From NCBI RefSeq assembly GCF_010093535.1, contig NW_022985188.1, positions 216,141 to 280,140 of the forward strand: 64,000 nt of DNA, given 5' to 3'. Below the pieces are notes generated by a model, which saw only the letters and a list, made by a program, of their open reading frames with translations, had not been told where the DNA came from and made no database searches. Source of the stretch: Lindgomyces ingoldianus. Its lineage: Eukaryota; Ascomycota; Dothideomycetes; Pleosporales; Lindgomycetaceae. Made by a program: the position numbers and the translations under genes. Positions 11,420 to 23,447 of the stretch are shown here, piece by piece; position 1 is the first letter of the stretch, and each line of letters begins with the position of its first letter.

Positions 11420-13847
11420 TTATTTCCCATAGCTCTCACTGAAAGAAGTGTCTTCCCCAACTATGATTTTGTACGCCACCTTTGCATACTCCTCCGCCTG
11501 CTTTGAGTGCTTCATAGCCCCCTTAGCCGCAAAGGCAGTGCATGCGTGCATGAATATTTCTACCAAATAGTCCACCACCAAGCCCCACTTGACAACCGCG
11601 AAGGCTGTAGGAGAAAGGTCCACACCAACGACAATGAAGCCAAGTGAAGTCAGGGCCTTCCCAACAAACTCCAAGCTCTTGGTCTAATTGTACCGTGAAT
11701 TGTACGTGCGTATCATTGCTAGTTGTGGGTCCCAGAGCAGAAGACGAGGGAGCCCATCTGCAGGCCGCGCGTATGTTGTATCCAGAGCGTCGAGCAGGCG
11801 CTCAATCTTCTTCGCCTGGAAGACACCATTTGCCGCGATATTGAACTCTTGCTTCATCTGCTCCAGCAACTTCCGTCGCTCCGTCACAACAGCAGCTTTC
11901 GTAGTCTTGGCGTTGAGGCAGATGGCGCAGTCACAGACAATCCCCCAATGGCTAAGCTTTTTCTGAGCGTTCTTGTCGCCGAGGCTGGTGTACAAGAATG
12001 TGATTTCAGTGCCTGGCTCCAAGTCGCAGCATGCGCGTACGATCATCATGTCCCCAATAAATGAGCGGTGGGCGTTGCTGGTACAACTGTGGTTTATATA
12101 CGATGCTTTTGTCCAGATACCACATGAATAATGGGATGGTTCCTCTTTTGTTTGGTTGGCCATAGTGTCCTTGTGAAACACCAGACTGGAGACTGGACAG
12201 CCAAAGACATTGAACGAGATGATTCGATCAACGAGAACCTGGATACGTTTGCGTGTCAGTATTGTATCCTTGTGCTTAATGCAGAACAGGACGAGTAATC
12301 TAGAATAAGGATTTGCATTCTTTCAACAGTCTCCCTTATTCTAGCGGGGGGTCATGTTCCAATTCAAGTGATAACATGCTGTACAAATGATACCGTTTGC
12401 GGGCTTTTCTGAGGGAGCACTTACGTATCGACGATCGGTTCTGCATCAACTGTATGCGTGCTTGCCTTCTCGTAGGTTCCATGATATAGAGTGGTGAATG
12501 GCGGAGCAACTGATGGATTCCGATGCAGCTTGTGCACGATGAGTTTGATGAGGTCAGCCTCTGCGCCCAGAGAGGCATGTTTTGTCTCAGGGTTTAACAA
12601 CAGGGTTATTTTGGATCTGCCCCCTTCACGCTCGTCTGCGTAAGAATAACTAAATGCCTTCTCGCACAGCAGTAATTCTCCCGCTTTCACAGCCCGAGTG
12701 ACAAACAGACCGCGGCCTTTAGACTCCGTCTGTCTCACTTCAACAGGGCCAATGTACGTAGCATGATCCAAGTGTGGCGGCCGAAGCTTCTTCGCTTTTG
12801 CCTGGAGCAGTTTGAAATCGTAAGACCCAGTCTTTTGCTCCAGGTATCGAGCCCGAGCGCGATCAAGGACTTCTACGGCTCGGGCGTTGTGCGGATAGTT
12901 CTTCCGAAGCAATTCGAGCACTTCACAGCTCTCGCCAAAGCGTTCGAGGCAATAGAGAGCTTCCGCGGCACGGAATAGAGCCTTCTCTGGAACGTTGGGG
13001 TTGAAGGTAGGGAAGCCTGTGTCGAGGAGTGCAGAATCAAACCTCTTGACTTTAAGGAAAGCAAGCGATCTGTTGCGTTTGATGATATCGATTTCGTTTG
13101 GTGTGGCAGGCTGGCGAAGTGCAATCGTGTACCTGTCCAAGTTGTCAGGGACGCTTGTCTCTTCCTGACATGGCATGCTTACTCTGTGATCGCATCCCAA
13201 TATCTACCTTCTACCAGGGCAATATTTCCCTTGGTCTTCAAAGATTCGGCTGAATGTTCTATCTCAACGAGTCGCGGCTGCCATGGCCCTGGAATCCTGG
13301 CATCGTCCCTATTGACATGGATGACATCGGAGAGATGATCTACGCGGAGACCATACTCGCCGTCTGCCATTACCTTGAAGTACGGTTCCTTCACTAGCAA
13401 GATTGTACCAACGTCAACGATTTCGATGGCCTTCCGGGTATCCTCGTCCTCCTGCTGGAATAATTGTAGCATTACAGCATCGCGATTCTCATCCTTCATG
13501 ATAGCCATAATCCCCGTCCTGCGTCTAGGGGGCGTGATGGATCGTAACAGTAGATACGTGCCTCGGTGGTGTGTCTCAAGCTGAAGATCTCTAATCGCAA
13601 TGCGTCTCAAATCGGCCATCGGCGTGATACATGGATGATATGCTGGCGGGATGAACGAGGAGTGAATCATATGTCCTTTTTCTGTGCCTTTGGTTAGCAT
13701 GAGAGTTGTCATGAACCGGGTCGATGTATCCTCTCTAGATTTCCGGTCGCGAGGTGGCAGACCTTGGCGGCCTTTGGCATTTTGCAAAACCTGCATCTGG
13801 TTGCTCATGAACTGGGCATATGTGTTGGAAACGTTGAACACGTCCAT
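11420..13847 (-). pseudogene. TPR-SET (SMYD-like) lysine methyltransferase-type gene, interrupted by an in-frame stop
   Basis: The gene family has an N-terminal region, TPR repeats and a split SET/MYND-type methyltransferase domain. Exon 1 (13183-13847) and exon 2 (12425-13132) join in phase and carry the TPR stretch (GNIALVEGRYWDAITEYTIA, RNRSLAFLKVKRFDSALLD) and the first SET half (TESKGRGLFVTRAVKAGELL). Exon 3 carries SYINHSCTSNAHRSFIGD and EITFLYTS, the conserved SET core (NHSC, plus Y). Two problems are visible. The best acceptor for exon 3 (12238, with CTGAC branch point) is out of phase with exon 2 by one base; only a weaker acceptor at 12299 restores phase, adding 20 unconserved residues. 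In addition, TAG at 11684-11686 cuts the frame, although family-like sequence continues (SLEFVGKALTSLGF to SESYGK) to 11420. A CAG-to-TAG change would fit RIP. Truncated but expressed protein remains possible. Confidence 0.7.
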
Positions 13848-14876
13848 CGTGAACACACTTCAATAGCAACAAGATCTGCTGCTATAGAAAGCACAGGGTG
13901 TTACTTGGATTGTGAGAGTAGCGGGTCCAGAGAAAAGGAAAGGGGAAACCAGTCAGTTGAAATAGTAGTTTCGAAAAAGGTTCCGGGTGGCCGTTTGTAT
14001 TCACAGCAAATTGAAACGAAAAAAGATTTCCAGGGATTTTGTGCTCACAAAAACTTGCGCACATCGTTTCTAGGCAACCATTGGCGAGGCGTTACACAAT
14101 TGTTTGGATCGGACCCATTTTTCCATTTGCTAACCCTGTGATTTCGAAGTGAATGACTGTCACTGGCTCGTGGAGGTGGCCGTCTGCACGTATCCTTCCA
14201 CCGAAACGTATTGTGGGCCAACATGCAGTATTGCAAATTTCTATCCGTTATTCCCGATGGTAGGATTCCAAGAGGTACCTGAATGGAGAGGTGCATTGGC
14301 AGGGCCGGGGGGACTTTCTTGTTTTATGTTTTCTGACACCGTAGTAGTCCTGAGTTCCTGATTTCCTGATTTCCAAATAGTTTAAGCGAGCATGAGACAG
14401 CGAGAAGGTGGCCCGGTTTGTGGGGGATTTTAACCGTATGTTGGAATATGAAGAGTTGGAGGACGAGCTCGACGTGGACAAAAACTGGTCTCTACCCTGA
14501 GTTCTACTCTTCTCCCAAGCTTCTAGCGTTCTCGGTCGATTATTAGAACGCCTGAAAAGCGCACATTCGTTTCACTCTCATGGCAAACTCAGCCATATAT
14601 AGAACGATAACATCAAATTCAGCCCCAGTTGAAATCATTGAACACCCTGTTCTCCTTGGCGAAAAAATAATCGACTACATCCGGTACGATACTCGTACTT
14701 TTCAAACAATTCGGGTAGTCGTCCACACAACCGGGCCATATTCAGAGACCTCTCTCCGTAGCCGCAATCATGCTAGTGTATACCTGATCCTAGAACATGA
14801 AAAATGGTGAGGGCGTCAGAGTGACAGCCCGAATCAGAATAGTGACCGACCCGAGTTACATTCCAGACATGCTACT
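13848..14876. other. Intergenic up to the hAT element
   Basis: 1.0 kb including the promoter of the SET gene. A 76-codon frame at 14580-14810 starts with ATG but shows no domain and ends shortly before the transposon; I do not call it. Composition is still normal here, and AT-richness begins abruptly at 14.9 kb. Confidence 0.4.
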
Positions 14877-14902
14877 CAGCGTTCCCAACCGTACGTAATA
14901 CG
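14877..14902 (+). repeat. Left terminal inverted repeat of the 3-kb hAT element
   Basis: Twenty-six bases that pair with 17914-17939 in inverse orientation, with one mismatch. The 8 bp directly to the left (14869-14876, ATGCTACT) are the target duplication. Confidence 0.88.
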
Positions 14903-17900
14903 TTTCAACTCGCCGTTTTTTAGGCTGTAACTTCTTAGTTTGTTAGTACGTTTTAATGTAAAAAGAGAATTTAAATCTACTTATAGGGCGTAACTGTTAC
15001 AGCTTACAATCCTCCTACATTTTAACAGCTTGCAAGACGTTATAGTGTATATAGTCTACTAAGTCCCCTATTTTACTATAAATATAACCCTACTAGAGCT
15101 AGTTTTTTTGCAGTTAAAAAGCCTTAATTATTAAGCTAAAAAGCTTATTTTTATTATAAGTAATAGTTCTTTTACTCTTAAAAAAAAACCTCTTATAATT
15201 ACAGCTTATAAAAAAGATAAATAAGAAGTTAAAAGTAATTTTATATAGTGTAAAGTAAAAAAGTTGTCTAACTTATTTCTACTAAGTAAAAAAGTTAGTA
15301 AATAAAAGGCTGTTATTATTAGCTATAGTAATGTCTTTATAGTAGCTGTTATAGTACTGCTGTAACTTTATTATTTTTTACTACTTTTTATATAAGCAGC
15401 TGCTAGTAAGAAGGTTTATGTTAATAAAAAAAGTCTTTTTAAAGCTCTTACTATAATAGTTGCTACTAGGTAACTTGCATTACATAGGCTTTTAGGTAAT
15501 GTTATTATTATTAGCCTTAGCCTTAGCCTTTACATTAATATACTTTTAAAAAATAGCTTTTATTAAAGCCTTAGCTTTTTTATACTATGTAAAGTGCTTT
15601 CTCTAGTAGTCCTTAAACTAAATAAGATAAAGTTAAGAGTTTAAAATTATTACTATATAGTAATAAAATATAAGTAGCTTAATAATAAACTTTTTTTAGT
15701 ATATAAGCAACTTTTTTATGCTAAATGCTACGCTAGATTTAAGGTAGTAATTATTACTCTTACTTTTAAGTTTATTACCTATACATAGAAGCTTAGTATA
15801 AAGGTGTTATAAGTTAATAATAGATATTTAAAGAGAGCTATAAAAGCTATTGCTTTTAAAGTATTTTATTATAAAGTAAAAAACTTTAAAAAACTTATAA
15901 AAGTAATTAACTTTTTTTTATTTATTTTTAGTAATAACTTTAGTAAAAGTAGAGTTACTAAAGATAGTAAAGTTTATAAAGTTATTATTAGTGCTTTTTT
16001 ACTTATATATAAACTTAGTAATAGTGTTCTTAAGCTTAAAACAGCAAAGAAGCATAAGATAAACACTGTACTAGTGTACACTACTATCTTGTATAAGATT
16101 AAGCGTCCTAAAGCTCTAAAAAAAGTTATTATTATTAAAAGAAGCCTAAAAAGTTATAAAAGCCTTTTATTATTTATATAATGCTAGTACTATGTTTATA
16201 AAATTATAAAGTTTTCTAACAACTTTATAGTAGTAATAAAAGTTAAATTATTCTTAAAAAGCTACTTAAGTAAGCTTTACTTTAAAAGCGCTTATCTTTT
16301 TACTATAAATAACTGCTTTTACTACTAGCTAAATTGTATAGCTAGCGCAGCGTATACAGTGCTTAGAGGTAAAGGGTATATTAAGATGTTAAGTAAAAGT
16401 AAAGATAGTTTTATTATTATTATTTAACATATTATTAGCTACTAAATAATAAAATTTTAATATAATTTTAAAGTTATTAATAACTTTAATAATCTCTAGC
16501 GCTTAATTTACTCTAGTATAGTTACTATACAGGTTGCAGAAGCTAATTAAAATGTTGCAGTGTTAGTAGTTAACATTTACATAGTATTATTAGTTAGTGT
16601 TTAGTTTAATAAAAGATGCTAAGACACTAAACTAATAAGCTAAAATATACTTACTAATAAAGTGTAACACTACACCTAAAAAGAAGAGGTAGTTTAGAGA
16701 AGTTTATATATTAATACTTAACATAATTTTACTTTAGGCTATTCTTAGTATTATTTAAATCTCCTACTTCTACTGTGTATATCCCTACTACACATAGGAT
16801 AAATATGTAGTGTTAGACGCTAAAAAGGCAGTAAGAAGATTAGCTTTATTTTAGGTAATAATACTTTAAAGTTTTACTAATAATACTATATAAAAAAAAA
16901 TATTATAAAGTATTACTTAATTAATAACTACTACTTATAAAGCTTTTTTCTACTAAACACTATAAAAAATAATATATAATAAGCCTATAACTTTATAAGC
17001 TACTTTAAATAAACTTAAAAAAATTCTTAGCTTATTAAGTAAAAAAGCACTTTTACTTTTTTTACTAATGTCTATTTAGTGCTTTTTTCTAAGGTAGTAA
17101 ATAATATAAGTGTAACTATTAACTTTCTTTACTTTTTTATAATTGCCTTTAGTGTAGCACCTTCTATAAAGCTATAACTTTATTTTAGAAGCATCTTTTT
17201 TATTATTATACACTAAATTAGCTTTATAAAGCTATATTTAGAATAACTAATAATTACTATGTAATTAGCTTTTATGCTTTACTTAGTATTTAAGCTTTTT
17301 TAGCCTTAACTTTTTATTTTCTATCTAGATGTTATTCTACTTAATAGTAAATAATACCTTATTATTAAAAGTAAAGTTGTCTAGGTACTTCTTTATAAAA
17401 GCTAAAAGACTATTAGATAGTGTGCTATTATAAAAAAAAACTAAGAACTTTAATAATAAAAACCTTAACTAAGTAAGTTAATAAAAACTAGCATAATAAG
17501 TAACTTTAGTTTAGTAAAAAAAGCTAGCTTAAAAAGATCCTTAAAATAAAGCTATACACTTACTACACTAAAGAAACTAGAATATCTAGCTTATAATAAG
17601 TAAGTTTATAAGTAATTATAATTTTTAACTAAAATTATAAGATTCTACGCTTTAATCCCCTTCTTTACTAGCTTTTTAATTATTGTATAAACTATAGAGT
17701 TTTTACTTAATTATTACTCTAAAAATATAACTTTAAATACCTTTCTAACATGTCTTTATAGCTGTCTAATAAGACCTTATATTACTAGGAAATATTGTCT
17801 CTCTAAGACGTATTACAGTCTGTAATGGGAGCTGGCTCCTACGTACGTTACGGCTCACACTCCTCCTACGTTTCAACGGCTCACGTGACTGCTACGTTCA

Positions 17901-17913
17901 CGTATCTACGAGT

Positions 17914-17939
17914 CGTAGTACGTACGGTTGGGAACGCTG
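17914..17939 (-). repeat. Right terminal inverted repeat of the 3-kb hAT element
   Basis: Inverse copy of the left end. One extra A (17940) lies between the TIR and the second copy of the duplicated octamer (17941-17948), a small asymmetry that may be a later insertion. Confidence 0.88.
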
Positions 17940-17948
17940 AATGCTACT

Positions 17949-18853
17949 CTGGCTCTGATATCGCTAACATGAATTCCGCTTTGCCATAGTTTGTCGCGAC
18001 TACGTCATAAAGCACCCTTAGAGGTGAGAGCGCTGTACATAGGATTCAAGATTGTCTACAGACTAAGCTACGTCGTGCAATATGCTCTATGACGATAGAT
18101 CACATTGTCTAAGTCGCAAGGAAACGATTGTGGAGCACTGGCTATCATTTGGTTAATTAAATCAAACCCCCTTTGTTGCTTTTGTACCTCCTTTGCGATC
18201 CTCACCACAGTCGTACTACCTGGCATCCCGATTAGGATTCTGGCGTGAAAGATGCCGAATAAGATATCATTCGTCCTAGGATCATTGCAAAAGTCAAAGG
18301 CAGCGAGGTCTATAAATATGGCGTTAGCGAGCGGGTCAGTACAGATGTAGTTGGCTGTCTGGTGTCACGAAACACCGATTTCGGCGCATACAAAATAGGT
18401 TAGTCAGATGACAAGTGATGGAGGCTGCTATTTGGTCCCAAAGGTCCAAGCTCCCTCGATTCAAATTCGGGAAGGTGAGAGAGCGCGGCTCTGGTGAAGG
18501 ACAAGAATAAAATTTAGTGCAGAATTTGAGCTAGTGTCTATCAATCTCTGACCCATCTCTGGCGACCTATGTATATTTGATATCTTCCATGCCCCGTCCA
18601 AACTTCAATGCACTCTCCACCAACACTGCTAACTCCGGAAAACCTTGACAGAGCTAATTAAAGAATTCAGGGAGAGCAGTCTCGTCCCGGATGCTTTCTT
18701 AGACCTTTGCTCTCAAAAAAGATATTAACCCACTCTTCTGCGATATGAATGCACACCCAAACCTTAAGTATACTATGAATCTCGACACATTAAACCTTTT
18801 CAATTACATGCCCGCTTTAGAACCCTTTCCTGGACCAATTCCGGTGCACTTCC
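17949..18853. other. Intergenic, no gene seen
   Basis: 0.9 kb of normal-composition DNA between the transposon and the 3' end of the first surface-protein gene. No family-like frame, repeat or RNA gene was recognised. Confidence 0.4.
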
Positions 18854-20043
18854 TTAATGTCTCATGGCCGGCAACTCGTTCACCAACCCAACAGGTCCTG
18901 GTCCCGGATACTGTGGCGCAGGACTTCCAGGCTGGTACTGCGGTGCGGGGCTTCCTGGCTGGACTGGACTTTGCGCACCCGGCGCCGCTCCATAAAATGA
19001 CGTGACCAACGGATCGGCTGCTTGGTTCACTGGCGTAGCAGCCTGAGTCATGACTTCTCCATACACGGCTGGCATCTTCTCCTGGGGCAGTGGAGCGACA
19101 GAAACTCCTACATTGCCCGCTGGCGGTGGCTGGAAATTATTTGGAGCGGGAGGAATGGGTTGAGGAGAGACGTCGGGGGTTTTGGCTTTGCGCCGAAGCA
19201 GGACGATAACGGCAATGGCTACGACACCAATGATAGCGATTCCGCCGACTGCACCTCCAACTATGATGCCGATCTTTGCGTTGCCCCCGCCGCTGGATGT
19301 GGCGGGAGAGGTGGAAATAGGCAGGACGGGAGATGTTGGAGAGGTCGGGCTAGTAGGGATCGGGATAGTTGTCGGAGGGATCGAGGATGGAGAAGAGGTT
19401 GGGGTAAGGGTCGCAGGTGCTGCAACCTTAGGTTAGTCAAGGTGGTTCGTTTGTGCAGTAGGGGGTGGAGAAGAGTAGGAAAGGCAACACACAACTACCT
19501 GGCGTCTTTTCATAGATCGCAACGCCTGTATATCCAACTGCATTACACCAGTAACCTGTCTTCGGATTCGAGGCTCCGGAAGAGGAATATAATAAATGGT
19601 AACTGCATACAGATGCAAATACTCCGCTAATTCAGTACAAATATCATTAGCATGAGGCCCCTAAGCAAACATATGAAGAGCCAACTCACCAGTAAGAGCT
19701 GGTACTCCCCAACAGCACGTATCCACTTGAACATCCGTGCCAGATATTACAGGGAATGTTTTTCGAACAGAATCCATACACAGATCCCGAGCTGCTGAGG
19801 ACATAGGCATCGCTGTACGTTGCAGCGTTCCCTGCTGATATTTAGCTGCCTCTGTTTTCGAGATCCATATTGGAGGGCATACATACAGATTGTACTCCCG
19901 CTTATACTGCCCCCAGCATACCACCCATACACAGAATCCACCCTCGGCAACAAAGCACGTGCGGTGATAAGGGGTTCTGGGGCCGATATCACTGCAGTAG
20001 AGACATGTTTTGCCAGAAGTCCCAGTGTGATGAATCGCAGCAT
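18854..20043 (-). CDS. Secreted single-pass membrane surface protein, paralogue A
   Basis: Type I membrane protein of about 331 residues with unknown function. Four exons (19887-20043, 19690-19834, 19499-19626, 18854-19419) join in phase throughout. There is an N-terminal signal peptide (MLRFITLGLLAKHVSTAVIS), then a Cys-rich ectodomain (GWYAGG, YGFCSKNIPCNIWHGCSSGY, SSGASNPKTGYWCNAVGYTG), a Pro/Thr/Ser stalk, one membrane helix (about IIVGGAVGGIAIIGVVAIAV) and a basic stop-transfer (LLRRKAK). The cytoplasmic tail contains two GSPAPQY repeats. The intron phases and all ectodomain landmarks are shared with paralogue B, 0.8 kb away, so the pair arose by tandem duplication. The architecture resembles fungal wall-stress sensors of the Mid2/Wsc kind, but I see no WSC signature. 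Sensor or adhesin function is inference. A PAPQY-rich tail may bind SH3 or WW domains. Confidence 0.85.
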
Positions 20044-20853
20044 CTTGAAAGAATGTGTGCTGTGAAAAGGGAGATGGGGAGAGGACTCCAGCTACTTAGG
20101 GATGCGCAACTCCTTGCCCCTTCAGACACAAATCTAGCGTACCAATCCCGACCTTTGGAGCTCCAGCTCCTGCGGCTGAGTGTCCAGCGTTCCACGATGA
20201 TATTGGTTCGCCAAAACATTCCCAAGAAAGGCGAGTAAGAAAAGCAACTCCAGAGCGGCCCAGCCTTATCTGTAGGCGCCGCTCAACTCAGAATCCGGAG
20301 GGATGGAAAAGCATCGAGCTCTATCGCGCTCTTGTTACGCTGAAGGAAACCTCGATTCTGTACCTGAGGGTATTATATCCAGACACGCAGACCATTTTTT
20401 TCCTGTTTTGTTTCGAATACGGAGTACCTGTCGCCTGCTTGTCAAGTTGCTGGTGGCGTCCCTCGCTAATTAACTCATGTTTAGTGGTTGGCGTTCTCGG
20501 CGCCGCGATATCATTCCCAGATTAGAAACCGTTCGCGATCTGCAGTGAAACCAATCCAATCAGTCGAATGAGCAATGTCACACCTCGAGAAACTGGAATA
20601 TTGGCAGCTTTGAGGACACAGACCGGAAATTGGCACTGGGTCTGCCATTGGTAGAAGATCGAGTTCTGAAATCTACGACAGAAAGGCGATCGTCAAGTGA
20701 GGAAGAAGACAAGTCCTGAATAGTTCAATGCATTCCATTTCGTACATAATTGCCATCGTCGACGAGTGTCATAAAATTATACCACTCAACTGGAGTAAGG
20801 CTCCATTGACTCCCCATCGTGGATATTTCCACTAGCCAGTCTTCGCTGCATCC
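20044..20853. other. Spacer between tandem surface-protein genes
   Basis: 0.8 kb holding the promoter of paralogue A and the 3' UTR of paralogue B; both genes point leftward. No additional gene is supported. Confidence 0.4.
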
Positions 20854-22209
20854 TCACGGGCGTGTAGTAGGCAATTCGGTCATATTACCAGGCGGTGGCG
20901 CGGCATAATGTGGTGCTGGCGCACCAGCTGGCAATTCCCTAGTGTAGACTGGTTGGCTAGGATACTGAGGTGCAGATGGACTAGACGGATACTGAGGCGC
21001 TGGAGAACCTGACGGATACTGCGGCGCTGGTGACTCAGGTACCGGGCTTGTAGGTCCTGGCTGGTAGTAGTAAGAAGGGTGAGTATTAGCAGCCTCGACG
21101 GAAACAAAAGGCGCTACGTTATTTGAAGGTAGCTTTTCAGGCAACGGAGAAAGTGGTGTGTCGGGTTGGGTTGAATGTTGAGTAGACCTTCGGCGGAACA
21201 AGAAGACGACAGCAACTACAGCGACACCAATGATGGCGATACCACCTACTGTTCCCCCAACAATAACACCAGTCTTGGGTGTTTGAGGGGTGGCTGTGAC
21301 GGATGGAGATGCTGAGGAAGAAGTGCCTGCAGCTGAGTTAGAAAACGAGGTAAAATCCACTGCTAGAGCTTGCGTAGATGAGCGAGCCCATGGAGTTGAA
21401 CTATGTTGATTCTCAAACCCTTTGGGGCTGACATACTTGCTGTAGAGCTCCTTGCCTGAGATGACGTGGTGGGGCTTGTAAGAGTGGACGATACCCTTAC
21501 GATAGTAGACGTGCTTGATGCAGGCAAAGTCGTTGTACTTCTCGGTGTCGTTGACGTGGGTGACGGAGTCGGCGTCGGCGTTGAACTTGGGGTGGATGTC
21601 CCTGTCTATTAGTTAACTTCGAGCACAGATGAAAATACAAAGTGATGTTTCCATACGACTGGATGTCGGAGAAACCTGGTAGATGACGACGCCGGCTTGT
21701 CCAGAGGCATCACACCAGATCCCCGACTTGGGATTTGAGGCTCCTAATGAAGTGTATAGAAGATCCCAACCACATTTCGAAAAGGCTCCGCTAAAGGTAC
21801 ACGTATTAACAAGCTGATTTCCAAGAGGCCAAGAGAACGTAAACCCACCAGGTGACGGACCCCGATGGATACAAAGCATACCCAGACGAGCATCCCGTGA
21901 ACATCGTACATGATACCGCACCCTGGCTAGGGCAACTGCGGAAGTAGGCACCGGATGTCGTCAGGAAAGAGGCATCAGAGAATGTGGCAGCTTTGTCTAG
22001 AGAGAATCAGTCTCTGTTTCTTTTGAACAAATTCGTGACTTCTCACAGAGAATGGTTCCACCACTACTTCCAGTAGAGTACCAGCCGAAGGTTGATATTG
22101 CTCTCGGGAGCAGGGCAAGTGGGGTCACCATCGGCTCAAGTGCGCCTAAGGAGACGACCGCTGCCACGGCAAAATGTGGGAGCATAATCGCAATGATAGG
22201 AGCCAACAT
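20854..22209 (-). CDS. Secreted single-pass membrane surface protein, paralogue B
   Basis: Same plan as paralogue A. It has a signal peptide (MLAPIIAIMLPHFAVAAVVS), GWYSTGSSGG, Cys-rich ectodomain (CTMFTGCSSGY, SLGASNPKSGIWCDASGQAG), stalk, one membrane helix (VIVGGTVGGIAIIGVAVVAV) with FRRRS stop-transfer, and a tail with four to five APQYP repeats. Exons 22047-22209, 21849-21996 and the exon from 21790 have the same phases as in A. The exon 3 donor (about 21650) is weak. The stalk exon begins near 21603 and is longer and more Ser/Thr-rich than in A, and another intron ends just before GTGGATTTTACC near 21360 with an NAGNAG acceptor. Ectodomain identity with A is moderate, with conserved Cys and Gly, so divergence is old or fast. 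Function is unknown; surface sensor or adhesin is a guess. Confidence 0.82.
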
Positions 22210-23447
22210 TGTGAAAAATGTTGTTCGATTTCGGTAATGAGCTGAGTGGAAAGTGGAGGACAGGACGGGCTTAAAGACGGAACGGACCTCCTTGGAACCG
22301 GGCGACTATATACTAGCCTTAAGTATATTCATCGCTACCACCGAAATTCGTCAAGCATACATGCTGAAAAGCTCACAAATTTGGGATCTCGCTCGGGAGG
22401 GGACCGGGCGAGAAGGCGTTCGCGGTGCATGCGGCGGCATCTCAGACCGTTTCCGGCGCACCAGCATCCACCGAGAGCGATTTTGCATCCAAAACTATTC
22501 TCAAAGAGGGAAATTCTGTTCGAAATGTGGTCTAGTGACCTGTCAATATATGCGAACGTTGCCCTCCGTTGACATCCTACCCACTTACTACTGGCTCGCT
22601 AGAGACAGAAGTGGCTGTGGTAGTGCATGGTAGCTACTAATATCTAGCTCACCCCACCATACAATTGAATACCACTAGCTCAAAGGTGTAATGCCTCTCG
22701 CTAAATTTAGGTTACAGATTAGGGCTGGCTGGAATGGTCAAGCTTGCCTTAAGGCTGCACGCTCTGGTTGTCCATGAGTGGAGGAGGTTTGCGCAGTAAC
22801 GAAAACAGAGAAGGCTTTGGCCACAGAATTTCTTTCACAAATGGCAGCAGAGCGTAGGAGGTCAGATCAAGAGAGGCCTAGATGGGTCGAGAAGTTGCGG
22901 TAAGTATGGATTATGTCTGGAACGAGGACGAGAACCTCTAAGTCCGGATGAGGGATGTTCTTATGCGAGGTCTTAACTCTTGCATTCAGAGATAACTCGC
23001 GCAGATTGAGTGTCAACTAAAGATGGGAAGGCTTGGAGTTGGAGGACAGAAGGCGATGAAAAGCTTAGCGGGAACCTAGACTTGTAATAGCCTATCTCAT
23101 GTGCTCAGCCGACTGTGCAGAGAAGCTCGGAGCCCCTGAGCACCCTGCAACTAGGAGGGGGACCCCTACTAGCTCCCTTACTAATAAGGCTAGCTAATTA
23201 GAGGCTTAAAACTGCTTTCTCTGTCTATCTGTCTAAAAGACTTTTATAAATTTTTAGGTAATATAGTTATTATAAACCTCCTCTACTATGCACTAGCTTA
23301 ACTAAGGATTATTATAGCTCTACTACTATACATCTAAACTAGGTTAGATTTTAATAAGTAATAAAAACAGTCTCTAGCTATGTTCTAACATTTTTATAAT
23401 CTAATTTTAATAATATTTAGTAGGGTATTATGTTACTAAGTTCTCTA
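22210..23447. other. Intergenic; GC-normal to AT-rich transition
   Basis: 1.2 kb. From 22.2 to about 23.15 kb composition is normal with no supportable gene (a 126-codon frame at 22253-22633 lacks any domain). From about 23.2 kb the DNA becomes TpA-rich and leads into the mobile-element nest. The 23.2-23.45 kb part is probably an older, unrecognisable repeat. Confidence 0.4.

Larger units (their letters stand above)
14877..17939. mobile_element. RIP-degraded hAT-type DNA transposon, about 3.06 kb
   Basis: The left end reads CAGCGTTCCCAACCGTACGT and the right end is its inverse complement, with one difference over the next few bases. The same octamer ATGCTACT abuts the left end (14869-14876) and lies at 17941-17948, one base beyond the right TIR. 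An 8-bp target duplication with CAG-type termini is characteristic of the hAT superfamily, and 3 kb is the normal size of an autonomous copy. Between the ends the DNA is extremely TpA-rich, with stops in all frames, so no transposase can be read; this is what RIP does. The subterminal regions (about 80-100 bp at the right end) keep GC and contain TACGTGAACGTAG-like motifs shared with the 826-bp element at 24.7 kb. Orientation of the lost gene is unknown. Confidence 0.85.

Noticed and set aside
14580..14810. 76-codon frame starting at an ATG just before the hAT element
   Set aside because: No signal peptide, domain or splice extension could be found; too short to call on its own.
22253..22633. 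126-codon plus-strand frame upstream of paralogue B
   Set aside because: It has no recognisable domain and sits in the expected promoter of paralogue B.
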